A stretch of 7,575 bases of DNA. It comes from an uncultured Cellvibrio sp. (GTDB taxonomy: Bacteria > Pseudomonadota > Gammaproteobacteria > Pseudomonadales > Cellvibrionaceae). The notes under the pieces are model-generated. The model was not told the origin of the DNA and made no database searches. It was given only the letters and a program-made list of their open reading frames with translations. The stretch spans positions 1-7,575 of the forward strand of contig CAMLRJ010000160.1 of assembly GCA_946482345.1 (NCBI GenBank), given 5' to 3'. How positions within the stretch are numbered: position 1 is the first letter of the stretch; every line of letters starts with the position of its first letter. This document shows, piece by piece, positions 1 through 6,607 of the stretch. Position numbers and translations under genes: made by a program.

Positions 1-200
1 ATCAATACCAGTCCGGATTCTTGCGCAATTTTTAGATCGACAATAGCTTTCGCCATTTTATGTTGTGATAACAAGGTTTCGGCGGTGGCAATGTCTTGCG
101 CAATCCAACTGGTAAAACCACGACGATCCAACGCACGTTTTACTATTTGCGCAAAGGTAAGGTCATCGTCAACGATTAGAAATGAGTGGTTGCTGGTCAT
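1..200 (-). CDS. roxR: RoxR/RegA/ActR-family response regulator, N-terminal part (cut by window edge)
   Basis: This is the receiver domain of a two-component response regulator; 66 codons are visible, starting at the ATG complementary to 198-200. The reading frame gives a hydrophobic strand followed by the acidic triad D11-D12-D13 (FLIVDDD), then VKRALDRRGF, and the phospho-acceptor region IVDLKIAQESGL with D55 as the expected phosphorylated aspartate. The wording DLK...SGLVL is typical of the RoxR/RegA/PrrA/ActR group, whose members pair a receiver with a short Fis-type helix-turn-helix and act with a RegB/RoxS-type redox-sensing histidine kinase to control respiratory and redox genes. The DNA-binding half lies outside the window, so the subfamily rests on the receiver alone. 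No good Shine-Dalgarno is seen before the start. A GCGAC-type site and an extended -10 lie upstream, in the space shared with the divergent methyltransferase gene. Confidence 0.85.
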   Translation of the reverse strand, partial: MTSNHSFLIVDDDLTFAQIVKRALDRRGFTSWIAQDIATAETLLSQHKMAKAIVDLKIAQESGLVL

Positions 201-225
201 AAATTTGGATAGAAAGTTTTTAGTC

Positions 226-234
226 ACTATAACA
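226..234 (-). promoter_or_regulatory. Extended -10 promoter element for the response regulator
   Basis: Read on the minus strand this is TGTTATAGT, a TGn extended -10 with a five-of-six match to TATAAT. No convincing -35 hexamer lies 16-18 bases upstream, which suits an extended -10 or an activated promoter. Transcription would start near 219, leaving a leader of about 20 bases before the start codon. This is inferred from sequence only. Confidence 0.4.
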
Positions 235-280
235 AAACAGTAGATGACTGGCATCCGCAGTCTGCTATCTATCTCATGGG

Positions 281-297
281 TGCGACAATTTGCCTCA
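281..297. promoter_or_regulatory. Candidate RoxR/RegA-type binding site (degenerate)
   Basis: The sequence TGCGACAATTTGCCTCA agrees at 14 of 17 positions with the perfect palindrome at 1588-1604. The left half is intact and the right half carries two changes. RegA/PrrA/RoxR regulators are known to bind GCGNC/GNCGC half-sites with variable spacing, and the gene for such a regulator begins 80 bases away. From the predicted regulator start point near 219 the site is centred about 70 bases upstream, a plausible place for autoregulation. It could equally act on the methyltransferase promoter. Confidence 0.4.
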
Positions 298-364
298 GTT
301 CTGAAGGAGTAAATCAATCATTGCTCGCCAGTAAAGGCGCTGATTGGTAGCATAGCAACATTAA

Positions 365-1585
365 ATGCCGCTGATTCACGAGACCCGCATGGCCACTGAT
401 CTGATCCATTTTATTGACGATGTTTGTTCCGCATTTGCTGCCGATAAGTTGCAGCGTTTGGTGCTATCCAAATACAAGGGCGCAGAAGTGGATTTAAATC
501 GGATCAGTATCCGACCGGTTCATATTAAAGATCAAAAATGTCTCTCCTTTGTTTATGAATATCGCACCCAACACATCACCAAAAATTTTTCACTGGATGA
601 TGCCAGGCAACAGCTTGGTCCTTTGCTGGGCGTCGATTTCCATAACGCGCACTTAATTACAGATGACTGGGAAATCCAGTTAAGTGTTAGCAAAAAAGGC
701 AAGCTACTCGTCAATAAAAATCGCAATAAAAATCAGGATCAATCAAGCTCCAACACGACTGAACCTTCAACCGAATTGGCGCACAATCGGAACAAACTGC
801 GTTATGTACAACAAGATCGGCCTTATTTGCGTGAGTTGGGCATCACCGATGCTCAGGGACAAATAATCCCTGCTATGTCGCGCAAGTGGAAACAGATCAA
901 TAAATTTATTGAAGTGCTATCGACAGCGATTCAACAAACCGGTTTGGATAAACGCAATCAATTGCATATTGCCGATTTCGGTTCAGGTAAAGCCTACTTA
1001 ACCTTTTCGGTGCATGATTACCTGACTGAAAATTTGCATATTGATACCCAAGTCACCGGAGTTGAACTGCGACAAGGCTTGGTAGATTTATGTAATCAAA
1101 CCGCACAAAAATTGGCGCTCACCGGCATTAAATTTGAGCAGGGTGATGTACAACATTTTTCTGCGCAAGCAATTAACATTATGATTGCCTTGCACGCGTG
1201 CGATACCGCTACAGATTATGCATTACACATGGGCATTCGTACCGGTGCGGACATTATTATGTGTTCACCCTGTTGTCACAAACAAATTCGTCCGCAACTC
1301 AAAAGCCCGGCATTGCTGGCGCCGGTATTGCAGCACGGTATTCATTTGGGGCAAGAAGCCGAAATGATCACTGATGGTTTGCGAGCGCTATTACTAGAAG
1401 CAAACGGATACGATACCAAAGTGTTTGAATTTATTTCGCTGGAACACACCAGCAAAAATAAAATGATACTCGCACAAAAACGAAAAGTGCCGCGTGACAA
1501 TACCGAAATACTTCAACAAATTGCCGCAATCAAAAATTTTTATGGCATTCAAGAGCATTGCCTGGAAAAGCTCCTGCAAGAATAG
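365..1585 (+). CDS. Class I SAM-dependent methyltransferase, METTL25-like (Methyltransf_32 type)
   Basis: A 406-residue protein, probably cytoplasmic, with no signal peptide or membrane segment. Residues 1-115 are an N-terminal domain I do not recognise. An Asn/Lys/Ser/Thr-rich linker follows at about 115-143, then the catalytic domain. SAM-binding motif I is D204-F-G-S-G-K209; GVELR at 232-236 places E234 at the end of strand 2, where it would hold the ribose. ALHACD (275-280) and SPCCHK (301-306) resemble the HACGD and PCCYH signatures of the eukaryotic METTL25/RRNAD1 group, so Methyltransf_32 membership is likely; the substrate is unknown. An in-frame TAA at 362-364 means translation cannot start before the ATG at 365. 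Neither that ATG nor the next one at 389 (MATDLIHF) has a good ribosome binding site, so the start could be either. The gene is divergent from the response regulator and appears to be transcribed alone. Confidence 0.8.
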   Translation: MPLIHETRMATDLIHFIDDVCSAFAADKLQRLVLSKYKGAEVDLNRISIRPVHIKDQKCLSFVYEYRTQHITKNFSLDDARQQLGPLLGVDFHNAHLITDDWEIQLSVSKKGKLLVNKNRNKNQDQSSSNTTEPSTELAHNRNKLRYVQQDRPYLRELGITDAQGQIIPAMSRKWKQINKFIEVLSTAIQQTGLDKRNQLHIADFGSGKAYLTFSVHDYLTENLHIDTQVTGVELRQGLVDLCNQTAQKLALTGIKFEQGDVQHFSAQAINIMIALHACDTATDYALHMGIRTGADIIMCSPCCHKQIRPQLKSPALLAPVLQHGIHLGQEAEMITDGLRALLLEANGYDTKVFEFISLEHTSKNKMILAQKRKVPRDNTEILQQIAAIKNFYGIQEHCLEKLLQE

Positions 1586-1587
1586 GC

Positions 1588-1604
1588 TGCGACAATATGT
1601 CGCA
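1588..1604. promoter_or_regulatory. Perfect palindrome, candidate RoxR/RegA-type operator upstream of the TonB receptor
   Basis: TGCGACA (1588-1594), a 3-base spacer ATA, and TGTCGCA (1598-1604) form a perfect 7-bp inverted repeat three bases after the methyltransferase stop. It fits the GCGNC...GNCGC pattern recognised by RegA/PrrA/RoxR regulators. No run of T follows, so an intrinsic terminator is unlikely. A -10-like CATAAT lies at 1643-1648 with only a poor -35 upstream. If that is the promoter, the palindrome is centred about 60 bases upstream of the start point, where an activator would suit a weak promoter. Binding is inferred. Confidence 0.5.
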
Positions 1605-1665
1605 TGTTAACTAAAGCCTTCAGTCAGTAAAATTCGCGCGTCCATAATTTGACTCGGGAATTGTT

Positions 1666-3723
1666 ATGCGTTTTCGCTCATCAGTATTAAGTCTTGCTGT
1701 CAGCAGCTTGTTGTTCGGTCACTTATCCTTTGCAGATCAACCTATCGAAGAAGTTGTGATTACCGGCAACAAAATGCGTGGTGCCTTTGGTGAAAAATCC
1801 GGCATTCCTTTGGAAAAAATGCCGCAGTCTGTGCAGCTGCTTGATCAAAAGGAAATCGCGTCCCTGGGTGCTGTTTCAATTGGTGATTTATTAAGGCAAG
1901 TACCTTCGGCAAACCCCGGTTATTCGCGTGTGGGTGCATGGCAATCATTCAGTTTGAAAATTCGTGGCTTTTTAGCTGATCAAATGCGCAATGGTATGCG
2001 TCAACGTTATTACGAAGATGTGGATGCTTCAGCCATCAGTAATATCGAACGTGTTGAAGTATTGAAAGGACCATCCGGTGTTCTTTATGGCCATTCGGCG
2101 GTGGGTGGTATAGTCAGTATTGTCACCAAGCGCCCACAAGAAAATTTTTCTGCATCCAATTCTTTAACTTTGGGTTCAGATCAACAACGCGTTTTATCGG
2201 GTGATGTCACCGGTAGTTTGACTGATGATGTTTCTGTGCGATTAACAGGTGAGCTGGAAGATTCAGATACTTTTATTGATCATCAACCTATGAAGAGAAC
2301 TAATCTGGGTTTTAGTTTGACGCATGACATAGGTGACAGCGCGCAAGGCAATTTGGTCACTGAATATATTAAACGCGAGACCAAACGTTACGCGGGTTTA
2401 CCGGCTTCGGTTGTGTTAACGGATTTAACTGAGTTGGATTCCAGTTTGGATTTGGGTGAATCCTCCTTTACCGATATGCAAGCCGATGCACCACTGTTGC
2501 AATACTGGGTTGATATAAAACTCGATGAGAATTGGTCTATTACACCGCGTTTTCAATATCAGGAATTTAATGCAAAGTTTGGTGAAATTCGTTTGCGTGA
2601 TCCTGATGCTAATAATCCTTATTTGATTTCACGAAACGGACGTTGGGGAAAAGAAAATGATGATTACACTATTGCACAGTTGGATTTCAACGGTGAATTC
2701 AATACGGGTTCAATCGAGCATCAACTATTGGTTGGTTATGAACAAGGTTGGGAACGTGGTCGATTTACTCAATACAATATTGCCACTGGTGATGTTACCG
2801 CGATAGATGTTCGCAACCCGCAATATTCCTACACCAATCGTCAGCCAGTATTAAATTTTGCTTACGATAATTTTTATGATCTGGATACCAAAGCTGTTTA
2901 CATTCAAAATCAAATCACTATTACTGATAAATTAAATGTGATTGCAGCAACACGCTACAGTGATTACGCATCAAATAATGGTACCTGGGGTGAGTCTTCA
3001 CTAGACGAGGTGCCGACTGATTCCACTATTTGGCAAATCGGCGGAACTTATCAATTTAACTCTGAATGGTCGCTCTACACCGGGTTTAATACAGGTTTTG
3101 ATATTGAATCCACTGCAGGTTCCAGAACCAAAGATGGCGTGCCGCTTGATCCTGAAGAATCGCAACAAACAGAAATTGGTTTGCGATTTAAACAAACGAA
3201 TTTCAGCGGCAGTGTCTCGTTGTTTCGAATTGAGCGCGTGAATGTTGCAACCTCTGATCCTGCTGATCTGGATTTTATGATCAATGCGGGCGAACAAAAA
3301 GCCGATGGTATTGAGCTTGAAGCAGAATGGAGCATCACACCGCAGATTCAGTTGTTAGCGGGTTATGCATATCTGGATGGAGAAATTACTCGCAGTAACG
3401 ATGGTGATCAGGGTGCGCGAATTGGTGATTTACCTGAGCGCAATGCGAAGCTGGATATTCGGTATCAACTCAATGACAACTGGAATCTTCGTGCAGGTTC
3501 TAGCTATATCAGCGACAGATTGTTAACCAATGGCAGTAATTACGAATTGGATGCTTACCAATTAATAAACGCAAGTATTGGCTATCAACAGCAGGATTGG
3601 TTTGCCACGTTATTTTTGAATAATCTTTTGGATGAAGAATATTATTCTGCGTCGGGCAATCGTTTTGTGGTGATACCGGGTGATCCGCGTTCATTCTCTT
3701 TCAGATTAAATAAATCCTGGTAA
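1666..3723 (+). CDS. TonB-dependent siderophore receptor
   Basis: An outer-membrane receptor of 685 residues, the usual size for ferric-siderophore receptors without a signalling domain. Residues 1-23 are a signal peptide ending FA, with cleavage expected before D24. The TonB box follows at once (EEVVITG, 28-34). The plug runs from about 45 to 160 with MPQSVQLLD (52-60), IRGF (99-102) and the hallmark IERVEVLKGPSGVLYG (127-142). The rest is the beta-barrel, including DPEESQQTEIGLRF, typical of the TonB-siderophore receptor family, and ends FSFRLNKSW with a terminal aromatic residue. No N-terminal STN domain is present and no FecI/FecR genes are adjacent, so surface signalling is not expected. 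The PepSY-TM gene starts 7 bases downstream, which supports iron-siderophore rather than vitamin transport; the ligand cannot be read from sequence. The ribosome binding site before the ATG is weak (CGGGA). Confidence 0.93.
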   Translation: MRFRSSVLSLAVSSLLFGHLSFADQPIEEVVITGNKMRGAFGEKSGIPLEKMPQSVQLLDQKEIASLGAVSIGDLLRQVPSANPGYSRVGAWQSFSLKIRGFLADQMRNGMRQRYYEDVDASAISNIERVEVLKGPSGVLYGHSAVGGIVSIVTKRPQENFSASNSLTLGSDQQRVLSGDVTGSLTDDVSVRLTGELEDSDTFIDHQPMKRTNLGFSLTHDIGDSAQGNLVTEYIKRETKRYAGLPASVVLTDLTELDSSLDLGESSFTDMQADAPLLQYWVDIKLDENWSITPRFQYQEFNAKFGEIRLRDPDANNPYLISRNGRWGKENDDYTIAQLDFNGEFNTGSIEHQLLVGYEQGWERGRFTQYNIATGDVTAIDVRNPQYSYTNRQPVLNFAYDNFYDLDTKAVYIQNQITITDKLNVIAATRYSDYASNNGTWGESSLDEVPTDSTIWQIGGTYQFNSEWSLYTGFNTGFDIESTAGSRTKDGVPLDPEESQQTEIGLRFKQTNFSGSVSLFRIERVNVATSDPADLDFMINAGEQKADGIELEAEWSITPQIQLLAGYAYLDGEITRSNDGDQGARIGDLPERNAKLDIRYQLNDNWNLRAGSSYISDRLLTNGSNYELDAYQLINASIGYQQQDWFATLFLNNLLDEEYYSASGNRFVVIPGDPRSFSFRLNKSW

Positions 3724-3730
3724 TTGATAA

Positions 3731-5143
3731 TTGACCAATCAGGCCCGACCAACAACTGAATCGCGCGGTATTTACTACCGTGCAGTTCAGCGTTTGCATT
3801 TACTCGCTGGTTTAGCGGTTGCACCTTTTGTCATTGTGTTATCAATTACCGGTGCGATTTATTTATTTGATCGGGAAATTGATCATTGGCTTAATCGAAA
3901 TTATATCGAGGTGTTGCCGGATAAATCGGAGATCAAGACTTTGAAGGATCAGGAACAGGCAATTGTTGCAGCTTATCCTGACGCAAAAATAAAAAGTCTG
4001 GTATTGCCTGCAAACACCCATCAAGCCAGTGTGTGGCTGATTCAATATGCGATGGATGGTAAGGAAATTCGGCAGCGTGTTTATCTTGATCCTTACCGTT
4101 TGCAAATCACTGGAGTGGTAAATCCTGATTCGCAATTTATTGGCATTGTTCGCGATTTACATGGAAATTTATTATCGGGAACATGGGGCAGTTATTTAGT
4201 GGAATGGGCATCCTGCTGGACAATTGTGATGCTGATTACCGGGATTTATTTGTGGTGGCCGCAAGCTTGGCGTTGGTCAGGTGTATTGTTGCCGCGAATG
4301 CATTTATATCGAAAAAATTCCAATTCAACTCGCGCATTCTGGCGTGACTGGCATGCCATACCTTCATTGATAAATGTTATTTTTGTTGCCTTTATTATTT
4401 TTTCAGGTTTGCCCTGGTCAGCTTTTTGGGGGCAACAATTCGCAAAACTGGGTGAAATTATTCCCTGGGTAGAAGCCTCCCCCAATTTTAAAAGTCATCC
4501 TGATCTTCAGTCCTTATCACAACACGCCAATCACGCCAATCATCAAAAAGTTGTGGAGCCCTCAGCTTCATCGCCAACTACATCATGGGTGATACAACAA
4601 ATTGAAAAGCCGCTTGCTCATCACACAACTGTTCCACGCATTGATCAGGTTGTTGAACATTTGCAAAAACTGCCAACAGAAACCTATGGCCCCGGCATAC
4701 GAATTTTTTATCCGCAACACTCGCAAGATGTATTTGTAGTTAATTATGTTCCGGATAAAGCAGAAGGTCAGACCAGTTTGTATATTGATCCGTCTTCAGG
4801 GAAATTACTCAATTCAGTTGGCTGGAAGGATTATTCACCTGTTGCCAAAGCGGTTGAATGGGGTGTGATGACTCACGTCGGCCGCCAATACGGTACGCTG
4901 AATCAATGGTTTAATTTTGTGGCTTGTCTGGTATTGATTGTGACCAGTTTGTTAGGTGTTTATCTTTGGTGGAAAAAAACCAGCTCAACCAAATTACGGG
5001 CTGAAGATAAATTGCCGGGTTTCATAAAAGGGTTGTTGCTGATTTTCGGAATAATTTTTCCGTTGGTGGGTGTTACGCTTTTATTAGCTATTGCGTGGAA
5101 CAGAGGTAAAAATTTTTTTACCTCCGCATCACCCGCCAACTAA
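3731..5143 (+). CDS. PepSY-associated TM protein, probable ferrisiderophore reductase
   Basis: A 470-residue inner-membrane protein of the PepSY-TM family; members next to siderophore receptors, such as FoxB, are haem-containing ferric-siderophore reductases. Membrane segments: about 24-46, 157-176 (ending YLWWP), 213-234, 394-416 (ending YLWW) and 434-457. Arg/Lys-rich stretches at 178-206 and 417-433 put those loops in the cytoplasm, leaving two large periplasmic PepSY regions at 47-156 and 235-393. Candidate haem-ligand histidines are H23 (RLHLLAG), H144 (DLHGNL), H208 (DWHAIPS) and H382 (MTHVGRQYG). The frame has a TAA at 3728-3730 immediately before the TTG at 3731, and no ATG or GTG follows before the conserved first segment, so TTG is the likely start. 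No clear Shine-Dalgarno is present, which suggests coupling to the receptor stop 7 bases upstream. The last 26 bases overlap the convergent MATE gene. Confidence 0.9.
   Translation: MTNQARPTTESRGIYYRAVQRLHLLAGLAVAPFVIVLSITGAIYLFDREIDHWLNRNYIEVLPDKSEIKTLKDQEQAIVAAYPDAKIKSLVLPANTHQASVWLIQYAMDGKEIRQRVYLDPYRLQITGVVNPDSQFIGIVRDLHGNLLSGTWGSYLVEWASCWTIVMLITGIYLWWPQAWRWSGVLLPRMHLYRKNSNSTRAFWRDWHAIPSLINVIFVAFIIFSGLPWSAFWGQQFAKLGEIIPWVEASPNFKSHPDLQSLSQHANHANHQKVVEPSASSPTTSWVIQQIEKPLAHHTTVPRIDQVVEHLQKLPTETYGPGIRIFYPQHSQDVFVVNYVPDKAEGQTSLYIDPSSGKLLNSVGWKDYSPVAKAVEWGVMTHVGRQYGTLNQWFNFVACLVLIVTSLLGVYLWWKKTSSTKLRAEDKLPGFIKGLLLIFGIIFPLVGVTLLLAIAWNRGKNFFTSASPAN
4523..4540 (+). repeat. Two tandem copies of CACGCCAAT inside the PepSY-TM gene
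   Basis: A perfect 9-base direct duplication within the reading frame encodes HAN-HAN, followed by another His (H265, H268, H271). It lies in the second periplasmic region, in a Ser/His-rich stretch that looks like a flexible loop. It probably arose by slippage. The spaced histidines might touch metal, but nothing else in the sequence supports that. Confidence 0.55.
5103..5124. terminator. Palindrome at the convergent gene overlap, possible bidirectional terminator
   Basis: GAGGTAAAAA (5103-5112), two T, and TTTTTACCTC (5115-5124) form a perfect 10-bp inverted repeat. It lies across the start of the overlap between the PepSY-TM and MATE genes and contains the MATE stop codon (5118-5120). The symmetric A and T runs would give each strand an A-tract and a U-tract, as in a bidirectional terminator. 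However, the stem is AT-rich, the U-run sits inside the stem, and no separate U-tail follows, so the function is uncertain. Confidence 0.35.
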
Positions 5144-6458
5144 GCAACAGCGCTGCACAAGTTAATCCTGCAATCAACGCGATCCAAAAACCGGCGGCGC
5201 CTGCTGCTGGAATAATCCAATCTGTGAAGGTGAGTGAATAGCCGAGGGGTAAACAAATTCCCCAGAAGGCCAGCATCATCATTAACATCGGGATTTTGGT
5301 ATCTTTGAATCCGCGTAATACATTGATCATGGTGACTTGAATTACATCGGCGATTTGAAAAATGGCAGCGAAGATAATCAAATGCGTTGCGATTTTTTGT
5401 ACTTCGAGATCATTGGTGTAGAGCGTGGCGATTATGTCGCGGCCAAAAAATAAAATGGGGGCGTTAAAACAGGCAACTAATAATGCGAGCAATAATGAAC
5501 TGCGTGCGAGCATTCTGGCTGTGTCTTTTTGCTCGGCGCCGATTAAATAACTGATGCGCAAAGTTAAGGCCATGCCGAGGCTGAGCGGCAACATAAATAA
5601 CAGTGAAATCGCATTTAATACAATTTGATGTGCGGCGACTGTGGTGGCACCCAGCGGTGCCAGAAACAAAGCGATCATACAAAACATGCTGACTTCGATA
5701 AAAATTGCTATGCCTATAGGTAAACCCAGATGCAATAATTTTTTAATTTCTTGCCAATGGGGTGCTGACCATTGTTGAAACAAATGGAATTGACGAAAAA
5801 ATTGATTCCAATGCAAATAAATCAATAAAAAAATAAATGCGATCCAATTTGCCAAACTGGTTGCCCATCCGCAACCAATGCCACCTAATGCAGGAATGCT
5901 AAATAAACCCAGATCGAATCCGTAAATAAATGCGTAGTTCAACGGTAAATTGAGAAGACTGGTGACGATAGAGAAGGACATAAACACCGAGGTTTTGCCC
6001 ATGCCATCCGTTAAGCCGCGCAAAGCGATCATCAACAGCATCGCAGGAACACCCCAGGCAAATGCAGATAAATATCCTTCAGCAATAGCTTGTGTTTCTG
6101 CATCCAATTTTAATAAAGCGAAGATAGGATCGATTTCGACCAAAATTAAAATCATCAGCAGGCTGCTGATCAATGCGATGTAAATTCCTTGCCACATACA
6201 AGGCATGATTTTTTGAAGAGTTTCTGCACCTTTGAATCCTGAGATATTAGGTTGTAACGCACCTAATACTCCCGTGAAGAATAATAAAACCGGCACCCAT
6301 AAGCTGGTGCCAATTCCGACGCCAGCCAAATCTTTCGCACTGGCATGACCTGCCATGACGGTATCAATAACACCATTCGCCATTTGCGCCAGTTGCGCAA
6401 ATAAAATCGGGGCGCCCATATGGGCGAGTGTTTTCCATTCGGTGAGGATGTTGGACAT
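5118..6458 (-). CDS. norM: MATE-family multidrug/cation antiporter, NorM type
   Basis: A 446-residue inner-membrane exporter with the 12 hydrophobic segments of the MATE fold, arranged as two MatE repeats (about 14-175 and 238-400). Family members export drugs and cationic compounds in exchange for Na+ or H+. The N-terminal motif VIDTVMAG carries D32, matching D36 of Vibrio cholerae NorM. E255 (FIEVSMF) and D371 (QIADVIQ) fall at the same residue numbers as the cation-site E255 and D371 of that protein. LPLNYAFIYG, GGIGCGWAT, GATTVAAHQI and LRGFKDT are further family signatures. All functional acidic residues are therefore present and the protein is full length. The start is the ATG complementary to 6456-6458, with a weak GAAG a few bases upstream. 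It is divergent from the SPFH gene and convergent with the PepSY-TM gene, overlapping it by 26 bases. The substrate cannot be told from sequence. Confidence 0.93.
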   Translation of the reverse strand: MSNILTEWKTLAHMGAPILFAQLAQMANGVIDTVMAGHASAKDLAGVGIGTSLWVPVLLFFTGVLGALQPNISGFKGAETLQKIMPCMWQGIYIALISSLLMILILVEIDPIFALLKLDAETQAIAEGYLSAFAWGVPAMLLMIALRGLTDGMGKTSVFMSFSIVTSLLNLPLNYAFIYGFDLGLFSIPALGGIGCGWATSLANWIAFIFLLIYLHWNQFFRQFHLFQQWSAPHWQEIKKLLHLGLPIGIAIFIEVSMFCMIALFLAPLGATTVAAHQIVLNAISLLFMLPLSLGMALTLRISYLIGAEQKDTARMLARSSLLLALLVACFNAPILFFGRDIIATLYTNDLEVQKIATHLIIFAAIFQIADVIQVTMINVLRGFKDTKIPMLMMMLAFWGICLPLGYSLTFTDWIIPAAGAAGFWIALIAGLTCAALLLSWRVMRR

Positions 6459-6535
6459 GAATCTTCATTTGGCTTTGTGAGGGGCGCGAAGTTTACCACC
6501 AGAGCGCCGGAGGGAGCATTTTTCTGCCTGTAGGC

Positions 6536-6564
6536 TTTACAATTAGAAAAAGTTGTATTATTTT
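6536..6564 (+). promoter_or_regulatory. Candidate sigma-70 promoter for the SPFH gene
   Basis: TTTACA at 6536-6541 (five of six to TTGACA) is separated by 17 bases from TATTTT at 6559-6564 (four of six to TATAAT). The predicted start point, near 6571, falls inside the inverted repeat at 6563-6583, so a protein bound there would block transcription. The hexamer match is moderate and other pairings in this AT-rich stretch are possible. Confidence 0.4.
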
Positions 6565-6583
6565 GATATCTAAATGATATCAA
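6563..6583. promoter_or_regulatory. Perfect inverted repeat, candidate operator in the MATE-SPFH divergent region
   Basis: TTGATATC (6563-6570) and GATATCAA (6576-6583) are exact reverse complements separated by TAAAT. The 8-bp arms with a 5-base spacer place the half-site centres 13 bases apart, a size suitable for a dimeric repressor. The repeat overlaps the -10 and start-point region predicted for the SPFH gene and also lies upstream of the MATE gene. The binding protein is unknown; the Arc-family protein downstream of the SPFH gene is one candidate. No T-run follows and the site precedes a start codon, so it is not a terminator. Confidence 0.5.
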
Positions 6584-6594
6584 TAGTAGCAAAA

Positions 6595-6600
6595 AAGGAG
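6595..6600 (+). promoter_or_regulatory. Strong ribosome binding site for the SPFH gene
   Basis: AAGGAG lies seven bases before the ATG at 6608, a near-ideal Shine-Dalgarno that fixes this start. It is the only strong, well-placed ribosome binding site before a gene in the window. Confidence 0.8.
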
Positions 6601-6607
6601 TCCCACC

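Noticed and set aside
1068..1075. TGCGACAA, identical to the left half of the candidate RoxR site
   Set aside because: It lies inside coding sequence (ELRQG) and has no matching right half, so it is a chance occurrence.
1588..1604. Palindrome after the methyltransferase as an intrinsic terminator
   Set aside because: The stem is only 7 bp with a 3-base loop and no T-run follows; its sequence fits a RegA-type binding site better.
1644..1668. CATAA...TTATG style inverted ends around the receptor start
   Set aside because: The match is five bases per arm with a long spacer and includes the start codon; too weak to call.
3001..3338. Two antisense frames within the TonB receptor gene
   Set aside because: Composition is that of reverse-strand shadow reading; there is no ribosome binding site or recognisable motif, and the sense strand is a clear receptor.
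5950..6183. 77-codon plus-strand frame inside the MATE gene
   Set aside because: Antisense to conserved MATE segments, with no motif or ribosome binding site.
6538..6557. TACAA...TTGTA inverted repeat next to the SPFH promoter
   Set aside because: Only five-base arms in AT-rich sequence; the neighbouring 8-bp palindrome is far stronger.
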